Assembly: GCA_021647345.1 (NCBI GenBank)
Contig: JAKIUX010000076.1
Location: 1 to 5,935 of the forward strand
Direction of reading: 5' to 3'
Origin: Hydrogenimonas sp.
GTDB taxonomy: Bacteria; Campylobacterota; Campylobacteria; Campylobacterales; Hydrogenimonadaceae
Length of the DNA: 5,935 nucleotides
The notes below the pieces were generated by a model. The model made no database searches. It worked only from the letters and a program-made list of their open reading frames with translations, and was not told the origin of the DNA. The translations under genes and the position numbers were made by a program. Of the stretch, positions 1 to 5,434 are shown one piece after another; position 1 is the first letter of the stretch; the number at the start of each line of letters is the position of its first letter.

Positions 1-159
1 GCTTCGCTCAAAAAAGGCGCCACGATCGTTACAACCGGCTGTCGTATAGCCGAAGTTATAAAACCTGAAGAGGATTTTATCAAAATCAAGCTTAACGACG
101 AAACGATTGTAAAGCTTGTTCCCGACTATGTGGCAAGAAAGATCGAGGATGAAGATTAA
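1..159 (+). CDS. yajC: YajC, Sec translocase accessory subunit (3' end only)
   Basis: Reading frame 1 is open from the first base to a TAA at 157-159 and gives the last 52 residues of a protein whose start lies outside the window. The residues run [13 protein letters not shown], then [19 protein letters not shown], then [14 protein letters not shown], ending EDED. This is the cytoplasmic C-terminal half of YajC, including the conserved 'G..I.T.GG'-like turn; here the second Gly of that turn is replaced (TTGCR). YajC is a small single-span inner-membrane protein that associates with SecD and SecF. The N-terminal membrane segment is not visible. The gene directly precedes secD and overlaps it by 11 bases, the usual Campylobacterota order, which suggests translational coupling. 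The identification is firm because of both the wording and the neighbour. Confidence 0.9.
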   Translation, partial: ASLKKGATIVTTGCRIAEVIKPEEDFIKIKLNDETIVKLVPDYVARKIEDED

Positions 160-1723
160 CTATCGTGTAGTCATCTTCATAGCAGCTGCAATTTTCGGTT
201 TGGCCCTCTCCGCTCCTTCTTTGCTTCAGCTCGAAAAGGGTCCTAAAATAACCTTGGGGCTCGACCTGCAGGGGGGGCTTCATATGCTTCTTGGTGTCGA
301 TACGGACGAAGCCATACGCTCTAAAGTTAAATCTTTGGCTTCAGCCATAAAGTACGCGGCCGAAGATGAGGATCTTATAATAGATGAGTTCAGGGTAAAA
401 AACGGCAAAGTTGAGTTTGAACTTCTCGATAGAGACGATATGCCGAAGATGGATGAGATACTTGAGAAGATAGAGGGTATATCTGTTGTCAAGAACGGGT
501 TGAAATATAGTATATCTCTTACCCCCGAAGAGAAAGAGTCTATAAAGATGTACGCTATAACGCAGGCTGTCGATACTATACGAAATAGACTCGACCAGTT
601 CGGTCTGGCGGAGCCGACCGTAGCTAAGCAGGGGAAAGAGAAGATATTGGTTGAAGTGCCCGGAATCAAGACTCCGGAGCAGGAGCAGCGCATAAGGGAG
701 CTGATAGCAAAAGCGGCACATCTTCAGCTTATGGCTATAGATGAGGAGCGTGCAGCCAATGTCGACAGAATGACGCCTGCTGAGGCCGCCAAATATGGAG
801 ATGTGATTTTAAAGGGTGCTCAAGACGGCAGAAAGTATCTGGTAAAGGAGATTCCGATTCTCGACGGCTCGATGCTCACTGATGCAAGAGTAGGGTTCGA
901 TCAGAACAACCAGCCGGTTATAAACTTCTCTCTCAACTCCCAGGGAGCCAAGATTTTTGGTGAGTTCACCGGAAAAAATGTGGGTAAAAGACTCGCTGTA
1001 GTTCTCGATAATAAGGTTTACAGCGCACCGGTGATTCGCGAGAGAATCGGCGGCGGAAGCGGTCAGATTTCCGGAGGCTTCAGCGTCAAAGAGGCTCATG
1101 ATGTTGCCATTGCCCTTAGAAGCGGCGCCCTTCTTGCCCCCGTTTTTATGGAGGAGAAGAGAAGTGTTGGGCCGAGTCTCGGAGCTGATAGCATCAAAGC
1201 CTCTATGATTGCTCTAATCACAGGTTTTATAGCCGTTGTCTTCTTTATGGTTTTCTACTATGGTGTCGCCGGCGTTATCGCCGATCTGGCCCTTATAGTA
1301 AACCTCTTTTTGATACTGGCTATAATGGCGCTTTTTGGAGCGACACTCACGCTGCCCGGAATGGCCGGTATAGTTTTAACCGTCGGTATGGCGGTGGATG
1401 CCAACGTTATCATAAGCGAACGGATCAGGGAACTGCTTTATGAAGGAAAGAGTGTCGCCAAAGCTATAGAGCAGGGGTATGCCAACGCATTCAGCGCGAT
1501 TTTTGATGCCAACATAACGACACTGATTGCCGCTGTTGTTCTTTATGCTTATGGAACCGGTCCGATAAAAGGATTTGCTATAACTATTAGTATAGGTATT
1601 CTCGCCTCTATGTTGACAGCTATTCTTGGTACTCACGGTATTTGGCAGATACTCGAGAAGAGAGTAGAAAAAAAGAGGTTAGGATTTTGGTTTGGCGTTA
1701 AATTGGAGGGGGGCTCAAAGTGA
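149..1723 (+). CDS. secD: SecD, protein-export membrane protein
   Basis: The product is 524 residues, the size usual in Campylobacterota and shorter than the roughly 615 of E. coli. SecD works with SecF at SecYEG and uses the proton gradient to draw exported proteins out on the periplasmic side. Visible parts: first membrane span about 6-25; GLDLQGG motif 37-43; P1 periplasmic domain including [11 protein letters not shown] 142-152 and VEVPGI 168-173; a second conserved block around [15 protein letters not shown] 256-270; RSGALLAPV 324-332; then five C-terminal spans between about 352 and 500. The fourth span carries [16 protein letters not shown] 413-428, whose Asp417 matches the aspartate considered important for proton coupling. 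I chose ATG 149 because MKINYR is the family start. In-frame TTG 116 and ATG 128 would add 11 or 7 residues (WQERSR) that look like shadow of yajC. The Shine-Dalgarno at 149 is poor (AAGAAAG about 8 bases upstream; GAGG abuts the ATG), consistent with coupling to yajC. The gene is intact. Confidence 0.96.
   Translation: MKINYRVVIFIAAAIFGLALSAPSLLQLEKGPKITLGLDLQGGLHMLLGVDTDEAIRSKVKSLASAIKYAAEDEDLIIDEFRVKNGKVEFELLDRDDMPKMDEILEKIEGISVVKNGLKYSISLTPEEKESIKMYAITQAVDTIRNRLDQFGLAEPTVAKQGKEKILVEVPGIKTPEQEQRIRELIAKAAHLQLMAIDEERAANVDRMTPAEAAKYGDVILKGAQDGRKYLVKEIPILDGSMLTDARVGFDQNNQPVINFSLNSQGAKIFGEFTGKNVGKRLAVVLDNKVYSAPVIRERIGGGSGQISGGFSVKEAHDVAIALRSGALLAPVFMEEKRSVGPSLGADSIKASMIALITGFIAVVFFMVFYYGVAGVIADLALIVNLFLILAIMALFGATLTLPGMAGIVLTVGMAVDANVIISERIRELLYEGKSVAKAIEQGYANAFSAIFDANITTLIAAVVLYAYGTGPIKGFAITISIGILASMLTAILGTHGIWQILEKRVEKKRLGFWFGVKLEGGSK
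1705..1713 (+). promoter_or_regulatory. Strong Shine-Dalgarno inside the end of secD, possibly orphaned
   Basis: GGAGGGGGG sits in the last codons of secD (EGG), 6 to 10 bases before a GTG at 1720 that overlaps the secD stop as GTGA. In tightly packed operons this is where the binding site of the next gene would lie. secF now begins 189 bases further on, so this site either drives the small open frame 1720-1908 or is a relic of the arrangement before the repeat element arrived. The G-run may also simply reflect the Gly-Gly codons. Confidence 0.4.
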
Positions 1724-1908
1724 GAGAGTCAATATTTAATATAATTTGTACAGCCAAAAAGGCTTTGCCCGGTCGCCGTATCCCGACGAAGGAGGGAATC
1801 TTGCAAGCCACGCTAGCGTGGTGGGCCCGCTGCCGAAGCGAACTCAGCGTTAGCGTAGGTGAGCGGGCTTTGCCCGGTCGCCGTATCCCGACGAAGGAGG
1901 GAATCTAA
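1720..1908 (+). CDS. Doubtful 62-codon open frame encoded by the repeat element
   Basis: A GTG overlapping the secD stop (GTGA) opens a frame that runs without a stop through the whole secD-secF gap to TAA 1906-1908, which touches the secF ATG (TAAATG). The GTG has a good Shine-Dalgarno at 1705-1713. The predicted 62-residue peptide contains [13 protein letters not shown] twice, because the 41-bp DNA repeat recurs at 105 bp, a multiple of three, and the second copy ends the peptide. It has no membrane span, signal peptide or family I recognise, and its composition (Arg, Gly, Pro) reflects GC-rich repeat DNA. I think it is probably not a selected protein. Its translation could nonetheless carry ribosomes from secD to secF and keep their output coupled. 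Confidence 0.15.
   Translation: MRESIFNIICTAKKALPGRRIPTKEGILQATLAWWARCRSELSVSVGERALPGRRIPTKEGI
1740..1745 (+). promoter_or_regulatory. Candidate -10 element upstream of secF
   Basis: A perfect TATAAT lies in the AT-rich stretch 1731-1750, just after secD and before the GC-rich repeat. There is no recognisable -35 box at the usual spacing (AAAGTG around 1717-1722), though Campylobacterota sigma-70 promoters often lack one and rely on AT-rich upstream DNA. If active, it would give secF and leuS a transcript independent of secD, starting near 1752 and carrying the repeat as its leader. A TATAAT by chance in such AT-rich DNA is quite possible. Confidence 0.25.
1761..1801 (+). repeat. 41-bp direct repeat, copy 1
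   Basis: Begins GGCTTTGCCCGG and ends AAGGAGGGAATCT. It is identical at all 41 positions to 1866-1906; the flanks differ immediately outside (A against G at the left, T against A at the right). It contains a Shine-Dalgarno sequence (GGAGGG 1791-1796) followed 4-5 bases later by TTG at 1801, a poor candidate start in frame with the 1720 open frame. GTCG 1772-1775 can pair with CGAC 1784-1787. Confidence 0.92.
1808..1821. repeat. 14-bp perfect palindrome in the repeat core
   Basis: CCACGCTAGCGTGG reads identically on both strands. It begins 6 bases after the first 41-bp copy ends. It could be a site for a dimeric DNA-binding protein or a transposase end, or could form a hairpin with almost no loop; the sequence alone does not decide. 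I recognise no known operator. Confidence 0.65.
1825..1868. repeat. Inverted repeat spanning the core and the second direct repeat
   Basis: GCCCGCT 1825-1831 is the exact reverse complement of AGCGGGC 1862-1868. Inside, CTCA 1843-1846 is complementary to TGAG 1860-1863, and GCGAAC 1838-1843 pairs imperfectly with GTTAGC 1849-1854 around a 5-base loop; these are alternatives. The right arm runs into the second 41-bp copy, and CGGGC 1864-1868 can alternatively form a tight hairpin with GCCCG 1872-1876 around TTT. The multiple competing stems resemble REP-type intergenic elements. Confidence 0.55.
1866..1906 (+). repeat. 41-bp direct repeat, copy 2, carrying the secF ribosome binding site
   Basis: Exact copy of 1761-1801, shifted by 105 bp. 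It ends two bases before the secF ATG, so its AAGGAGGG becomes the secF Shine-Dalgarno. Its last T is also the T of the TAA at 1906-1908. Having no difference between copies suggests a recent duplication, gene conversion, or selection on the sequence. Confidence 0.92.
1894..1901 (+). promoter_or_regulatory. secF ribosome binding site supplied by the repeat
   Basis: AAGGAGGG, with the GGAGG core at 1896-1900 ending 8 bases before the secF ATG at 1909, is a near-ideal Shine-Dalgarno and fixes that start. It lies entirely within the second repeat copy. TCCC 1886-1889 in the same repeat could pair with GGGA 1899-1902 and partly mask it. Confidence 0.8.
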
Positions 1909-2880
1909 ATGGAACTATTCAAATACAAAAAACCGATTCCCCTAATGGCGAAAGCGAAGATATTTTTCACTATCTCCATAGTGGCGGTTCTTGCTTCCTA
2001 TGTTCTGATATTTACCAAAGGTTTTAATCTCGGCATAGATTTCGCCGGCGGAACCGTAGTTCAGGTCAAGTATGAAGGAAAAGCTCCTATAGATAAGGTA
2101 AGAGAAGCGATAAAATCTTCAAAGATATTCGAAGGGGCCTCTGTCAACTATTTCGGAAGCGATGATGAGATAGTCATCAAGGTTAGAACCAGCAGCAAGC
2201 AGCTAGGCACAGACATTGGAGATGAGGCGAGAAAACTTCTTGCGCCTACTGGTAAGTTTGAGGTTAGGCGTGTCGATATGGTCGGTCCCAAAGTTGGAAA
2301 CGAGCTGCGCGAGAAGGGCATAATGGCATTGGTACTGGCTATAGCCGGTATTCTTGTCTATGTCTCTTTCCGTTTTGAGTGGCGCTTCGCTATAGCCTCG
2401 GTTATAGCTTTGGTGCACGATATCTCTATAGCGATGGGTGCCATTGTGCTCTTCAACATAGAGGTCAATCTCGATATTTTAGCGGCACTGCTGACAATTT
2501 TGGGGTACTCTCTTAACGATACGATAATCGTCTTTGACCGGATTCGCGAAGGTCTTGTTACTGTTAAAAGCTCAAAGCTTGCCGATGTTATTGATGAGTC
2601 GGTTACAAGAACCCTTTCGCGCACAACTCTTACTTCGCTAACGACATTCTTTGTCGTTCTTACTCTATTTTTGATGGGCGGCGAAATTATCCACGGTTTC
2701 AGCTTTACCCTTCTAGTAGGCATAATAGTAGGAACTTACAGCTCCATATTCATCGCCTCGCCTCTTTTGATGGCGATGAATTTCAATGTAGAGAAGTACC
2801 GCAAAAAACTGGCTGAGAAGAAAAAAAGAGAGGAAGAGAAGGCGAGGCTTCGATCGATGTACGAGCAGGGCACAGTTTGA
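1909..2880 (+). CDS. secF: SecF, protein-export membrane protein
   Basis: The 323-residue product has normal length and intact family motifs. SecF pairs with SecD in the inner membrane to complete proton-driven export through SecYEG. Visible in order: short cytoplasmic start; span 1 about 17-37; GIDFAGG 42-48; a small periplasmic domain to about 134 ending VDMVGPKVG 122-130; span 2 about 138-155; span 3 about 160-182; span 4 about 187-202 leading into SLNDTIIVFDRIRE 201-214; SVTRTLSRTT 231-240; span 5 about 241-258; span 6 about 264-290; and a highly charged Lys/Glu-rich cytoplasmic tail from about 296. Asp204 in the NDT motif occupies the conserved acidic position of the family. ATG 1909 has a strong Shine-Dalgarno provided by the repeat element. 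The wide separation from secD is the oddity; the gene itself shows no damage. Confidence 0.96.
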   Translation: MELFKYKKPIPLMAKAKIFFTISIVAVLASYVLIFTKGFNLGIDFAGGTVVQVKYEGKAPIDKVREAIKSSKIFEGASVNYFGSDDEIVIKVRTSSKQLGTDIGDEARKLLAPTGKFEVRRVDMVGPKVGNELREKGIMALVLAIAGILVYVSFRFEWRFAIASVIALVHDISIAMGAIVLFNIEVNLDILAALLTILGYSLNDTIIVFDRIREGLVTVKSSKLADVIDESVTRTLSRTTLTSLTTFFVVLTLFLMGGEIIHGFSFTLLVGIIVGTYSSIFIASPLLMAMNFNVEKYRKKLAEKKKREEEKARLRSMYEQGTV

Positions 2881-2906
2881 TGTAGCGGGCTCTGCCCGTT
2901 GCTGCA
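2881..2906 (+). repeat. Degenerate repeat fragment forming a hairpin after secF
   Basis: AGCGGGCTCTGCCCG at 2884-2898 matches 1862-1876 of the secD-secF element at 14 of 15 positions. The RNA can fold into a hairpin: TGTAGC 2881-2886 with GCTGCA 2901-2906 (one G-U), a 3-base bulge, then GGGC 2887-2890 with GCCC 2894-2897 around a TCT loop. It starts on the base after the secF stop. No T-run follows, so it is not a classic terminator; a role in mRNA stability or processing is more likely. Confidence 0.6.
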
Positions 2907-2951
2907 GATGGATGATGGATGGCGCTTTAGGGCTCTATCTATCTTCTATCT
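2906..2951 (+). other. Long imperfect RNA hairpin upstream of leuS
   Basis: Bases 2906-2922 pair with 2935-2951 over 17 positions: 13 Watson-Crick pairs, three G-U pairs and one U-U mismatch. After a C-U mismatch, GCU 2924-2926 can also pair with GGC 2931-2933 near the loop, including one more G-U. The left arm is built of GATG repeats and the right arm of CTAT repeats. The G-U pairs become A-C mismatches in the opposite strand's transcript, so the fold favours the + strand RNA. It lies 22 bases before the leuS ATG and is not followed by a T-run. Possible roles are an mRNA processing site or a translation control element; simple-sequence origin is the alternative. Confidence 0.5.
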
Positions 2952-2977
2952 TAAGTATCAATGAGAGATTCAAATGA
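2912..2977 (+). CDS. Possible leuS leader mini-ORF with leucine codons
   Basis: Tandem ATG codons at 2912 and 2915 open a frame of 21 or 20 residues, ending at TGA 2975-2977, which overlaps the leuS ATG as ATGA. The peptide has four Leu (TTA, CTC, CTA, TTA at codons 5, 7, 9, 13 from 2915). TTA and CTA appear uncommon in leuS itself by eye. The frame runs through the hairpin 2906-2951, so its translation would open that fold. No good Shine-Dalgarno precedes it, and leucine is common in any bacterial peptide, so this remains a weak candidate for a leader peptide coupling LeuRS output to leucyl-tRNA supply. Confidence 0.2.
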   Translation: MMDGALGLYLSSILSINERFK

Positions 2978-5418
2978 AGTACAACCCTTCCAAGATCGAG
3001 AAAAAATGGCAGAAACTTTGGGATGAAACCGGAAGCTTCGAGCCAAAAAAGAGCAAGGATCTGCCGAAAAAGTATATATTGAGTATGTTTCCATACCCTA
3101 GCGGACGCATACATATGGGGCATGTGAGAAACTATGCCATAGGAGATGCACTGGCGCGCTACTGGCGAAAGGCTGGACATAATGTTTTGCACCCGATAGG
3201 GTGGGACGCTTTTGGAATGCCTGCTGAAAATGCCGCCATAAAAAACAGGGTTCACCCCAAGAAGTGGACATACGAAAATATCGCCTATATGAGAAAGGAG
3301 CTTTCGGCTCTCGGTCTCTCTTTTTCTAAAGAGCGCGAGTTTGCCACATGTGATCCGCTATATACCAAGTATGAGCAGGCCTTCTTCATAGATATGTGGG
3401 AGAGGGGGCTTGTTTACCGTAAAAAGGCGTATCTCAATTGGTGTCCGCACGATAAGACCGTTTTGGCGAATGAGCAGGTTATAGAGGGAAAGTGTTGGAG
3501 ATGCGACACTCCGATAGTCCAAAAGGAGATGTATCAGTACTACATTAAGATCACAAACTATGCCGACGAACTGCTCGAAGATCTAAAGAGACTCGAAGAG
3601 GGCTGGCCGAGTCAGGTTATAGCTATGCAGCGCAACTGGATAGGAAAGAGTGTCGGCCTTGAATTCTCTTTCTCTTTAGACCAAAAGAGCAGAGAGATGA
3701 CAGGAGTAGAGGGTTTTGAAGTCTTTACCACAAGACCGGATACAATATGCGGCGTAAGCTATGCCGCGGTCGCTCCGGAGCACCCTTTGGTAGACTCTTT
3801 GATAGAGAGAGAACTTCTCGACGAAGAGAGCAGAAAGAGTATCGAGAAGATGCGCAGAATGCCTGTTCGAGAGAGAAATATGGCCGAAAAGGAGGGTGTG
3901 CCTCTGGGGGTTTACGCACTGCACCCGGTAACTGAAGAGAAGATTCCTGTCTGGGTCGCGAACTTCGTTTTGATGGAGTACGGCAGCGGTGCCGTCATGG
4001 CTGTTCCTGCCCACGACGAGAGAGATTATGACTTTGCCAAAAAATACAATCTTCCGATAAAGGCGGTAATCTTCCCGAAAGAGGGTTCTTTGCCTGAAGA
4101 TAGAGCCTTTGTGGAAGATGGTGTAGTAAAAGGGTGCGGCGATTTTGACGGGCTTGACGGTCAAGAGGCAAGAGATGCTATTATGAAGTGGTTCGAAGAG
4201 AGAGGAATCGGCAAAAAGGTCGTTAACTTCAGACTCAAAGATTGGGGGGTGAGCCGTCAGCGATATTGGGGGGCGCCTATACCTATGATTCACTGCGAAA
4301 AGTGCGGAATTGTACCTGAAAAAAAAGAGTCTCTTCCGGTTACCCTGCCTGAAGATGTTGAGATAACAGGTGAAGGAAACCCGCTGGAGCATCACCCGTT
4401 CTGGAAGCGTACAGAGTGTCCAAAGTGCGGTTCAGAGGCTGTAAGAGAGACCGACACGCTCGACACGTTCGTACAGTCTAGCTGGTACTTTCTGAGGTTC
4501 ACGACGCCGCAGGAGGAGTGGGAGAAGTGTGCATTCACAAAGGAGGATGCCGGTTACTGGATGCCGGTCGATCAGTATGTAGGAGGCATAGAACACGCCA
4601 TTCTTCATCTGCTATATGCGCGCTTCTTTACGAAAGTTTTGAGAGATCTCGGTTATGTCGATATCGACGAACCGTTCAAGAGACTGCTTACGCAGGGAAT
4701 GGTTCTAAAAGATGGAGCCAAAATGAGCAAATCGAAAGGGAATGTAGTAGACCCGGACGCTTTGATAGAGAGATATGGAGCAGATACTGCAAGGCTCTTC
4801 ATACTCTTTGCGGCGCCTCCTACGCAGGAGCTCGAGTGGAACGACAGTGCTGTCGAAGGGGCTCACAGATTCCTAAGAAAGCTATACGACAGATCTATAG
4901 GTATCGAATCTTGCGAAGAGTTGCCAAAGATAGATCACGCTTCTTTGCAAAAGGGGGAGAAAGAGGCGAGAAGAAAAGTTTACGAAGCTCTTAAAAAGGG
5001 TGAAGAGGTCTACAGAGAGCGCTTTACGTTCAACACTCTCATAGCAGCTGTTATGGAGGCTTTGAATGCTCTTGATAAACAGAAAAACCCTCAAGTGTGG
5101 CAAGAGGGAATCTGGATTTTGCTAAATCTTTTAGAGCCTATTGTACCCCATATAGCGTGGGAATTGAGCGATAATCTCTTCAAAAGGAACAATTTTGGCT
5201 TAATACCTATTTTGGAAGAGGTCTTCGAAGTCGATAGTGTTCAGATGGCAGTATCTGTCAACGGAAAACCGAGGGCTCAAATAGAGGTTTCGCCCGATGC
5301 TTCCAAAGAGGAGATCTTGAAAGCGGCCAAAGAGGCTGTACCCAAGTGGCTTGAAGGAAAGAGTATAATTAAAGAGATAGTGGTGCCGGGCAGATTGGTG
5401 AACCTGGTGGTAAAGTAG
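2974..5418 (+). CDS. leuS: Leucyl-tRNA synthetase (class I)
   Basis: The 814-residue cytoplasmic enzyme joins leucine to tRNA-Leu using ATP. Its length fits Campylobacterota LeuRS and is shorter than the 860 of E. coli. Domains in order: Rossmann catalytic fold with the HIGH motif as HMGH 47-50; a zinc-finger-like insert with Cys157, Cys174 and Cys177 (NWCP, CWRC); the CP1 editing domain with TTRPDT 252-257 and [15 protein letters not shown] 337-351, where Asp348 fits the family's editing aspartate that recognises the mischarged amino group; a second Cys pair set at 441/444 and 482/485; KMSKS 583-587; helical anticodon-binding region about 620-740; and a small C-terminal domain from about 750 ([17 protein letters not shown]). 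Catalytic and editing motifs are all present, so it should be active and proofreading. ATG 2974 gives the family start MKYNP; its Shine-Dalgarno is weak (GAGAGA 2963-2968), leaving room for coupling to upstream translation. Confidence 0.97.
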   Translation: MKYNPSKIEKKWQKLWDETGSFEPKKSKDLPKKYILSMFPYPSGRIHMGHVRNYAIGDALARYWRKAGHNVLHPIGWDAFGMPAENAAIKNRVHPKKWTYENIAYMRKELSALGLSFSKEREFATCDPLYTKYEQAFFIDMWERGLVYRKKAYLNWCPHDKTVLANEQVIEGKCWRCDTPIVQKEMYQYYIKITNYADELLEDLKRLEEGWPSQVIAMQRNWIGKSVGLEFSFSLDQKSREMTGVEGFEVFTTRPDTICGVSYAAVAPEHPLVDSLIERELLDEESRKSIEKMRRMPVRERNMAEKEGVPLGVYALHPVTEEKIPVWVANFVLMEYGSGAVMAVPAHDERDYDFAKKYNLPIKAVIFPKEGSLPEDRAFVEDGVVKGCGDFDGLDGQEARDAIMKWFEERGIGKKVVNFRLKDWGVSRQRYWGAPIPMIHCEKCGIVPEKKESLPVTLPEDVEITGEGNPLEHHPFWKRTECPKCGSEAVRETDTLDTFVQSSWYFLRFTTPQEEWEKCAFTKEDAGYWMPVDQYVGGIEHAILHLLYARFFTKVLRDLGYVDIDEPFKRLLTQGMVLKDGAKMSKSKGNVVDPDALIERYGADTARLFILFAAPPTQELEWNDSAVEGAHRFLRKLYDRSIGIESCEELPKIDHASLQKGEKEARRKVYEALKKGEEVYRERFTFNTLIAAVMEALNALDKQKNPQVWQEGIWILLNLLEPIVPHIAWELSDNLFKRNNFGLIPILEEVFEVDSVQMAVSVNGKPRAQIEVSPDASKEEILKAAKEAVPKWLEGKSIIKEIVVPGRLVNLVVK

Positions 5419-5423
5419 CCTTT

Positions 5424-5430
5424 AAAGGAG
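5424..5430 (+). promoter_or_regulatory. Ribosome binding site that decides the TTG start of the lipoprotein gene
   Basis: AAAGGAG ends 4 bases before TTG 5435. No in-frame ATG occurs before the signal peptide, and the only nearby ATG (5449) is out of frame, so this site supports the TTG start. It overlaps a 10-base palindrome, CCTTTAAAGG 5419-5428, in the short leuS-lptE gap. Confidence 0.65.
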
Positions 5431-5434
5431 TTTT

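Larger units (their letters stand above)
1761..1906 (+). repeat. Composite intergenic repeat element (41 bp - 64 bp - 41 bp)
   Basis: This 146-bp block fills most of the gap between secD and secF, which is normally only a few bases in such operons. It consists of an exact 41-bp direct repeat (1761-1801 and 1866-1906) separated by a 64-bp core rich in palindromes (1808-1821 and 1825-1868). The repeat units count at 26 G+C of 41, clearly above the flanking genes and the AT-rich 1731-1760. No transposase gene is present. A 15-base stretch of it (1862-1876) recurs with one change at 2884-2898 in the next gap, which suggests a family of short dispersed elements, perhaps REP-like or MITE-like, rather than a local duplication alone. 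The class is inference; the architecture is directly visible. Confidence 0.8.

Noticed and set aside
116..148. Upstream in-frame starts for secD (TTG 116, ATG 128)
   Set aside because: They add residues overlapping yajC that do not resemble the SecD N-terminus; MKINYR at 149 fits the family.
1761..1906. CRISPR-like or transposon interpretation of the 41-64-41 block
   Set aside because: Only two repeats and one long palindromic spacer, no cas or transposase gene, and no terminal inverted repeats around the whole block; a short dispersed repeat fits better.
2880..2885. ATG overlapping the secF stop (TGATG) as a gene start
   Set aside because: The next codon is TAG, so it is a start-stop pair with no coding content.
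2881..2951. Intrinsic terminator between secF and leuS
   Set aside because: Hairpins are present but neither is followed by a run of T, so termination is not supported.
2940..2974. T-box riboswitch upstream of leuS
   Set aside because: The gap is too short, there is no T-box consensus or specifier stem, and this control is not expected in Campylobacterota.
3676..4395. Long minus-strand open frame of about 239 codons inside leuS
   Set aside because: It lies wholly within a well-matched LeuRS coding region, has low-quality composition and no recognisable domain; it is an antisense shadow.
4518..4994. Plus-strand open frame of 158 codons within leuS in another frame
   Set aside because: It is very rich in Arg, Cys and Ser, overlaps the KMSKS region of LeuRS and has no sign of being a protein.
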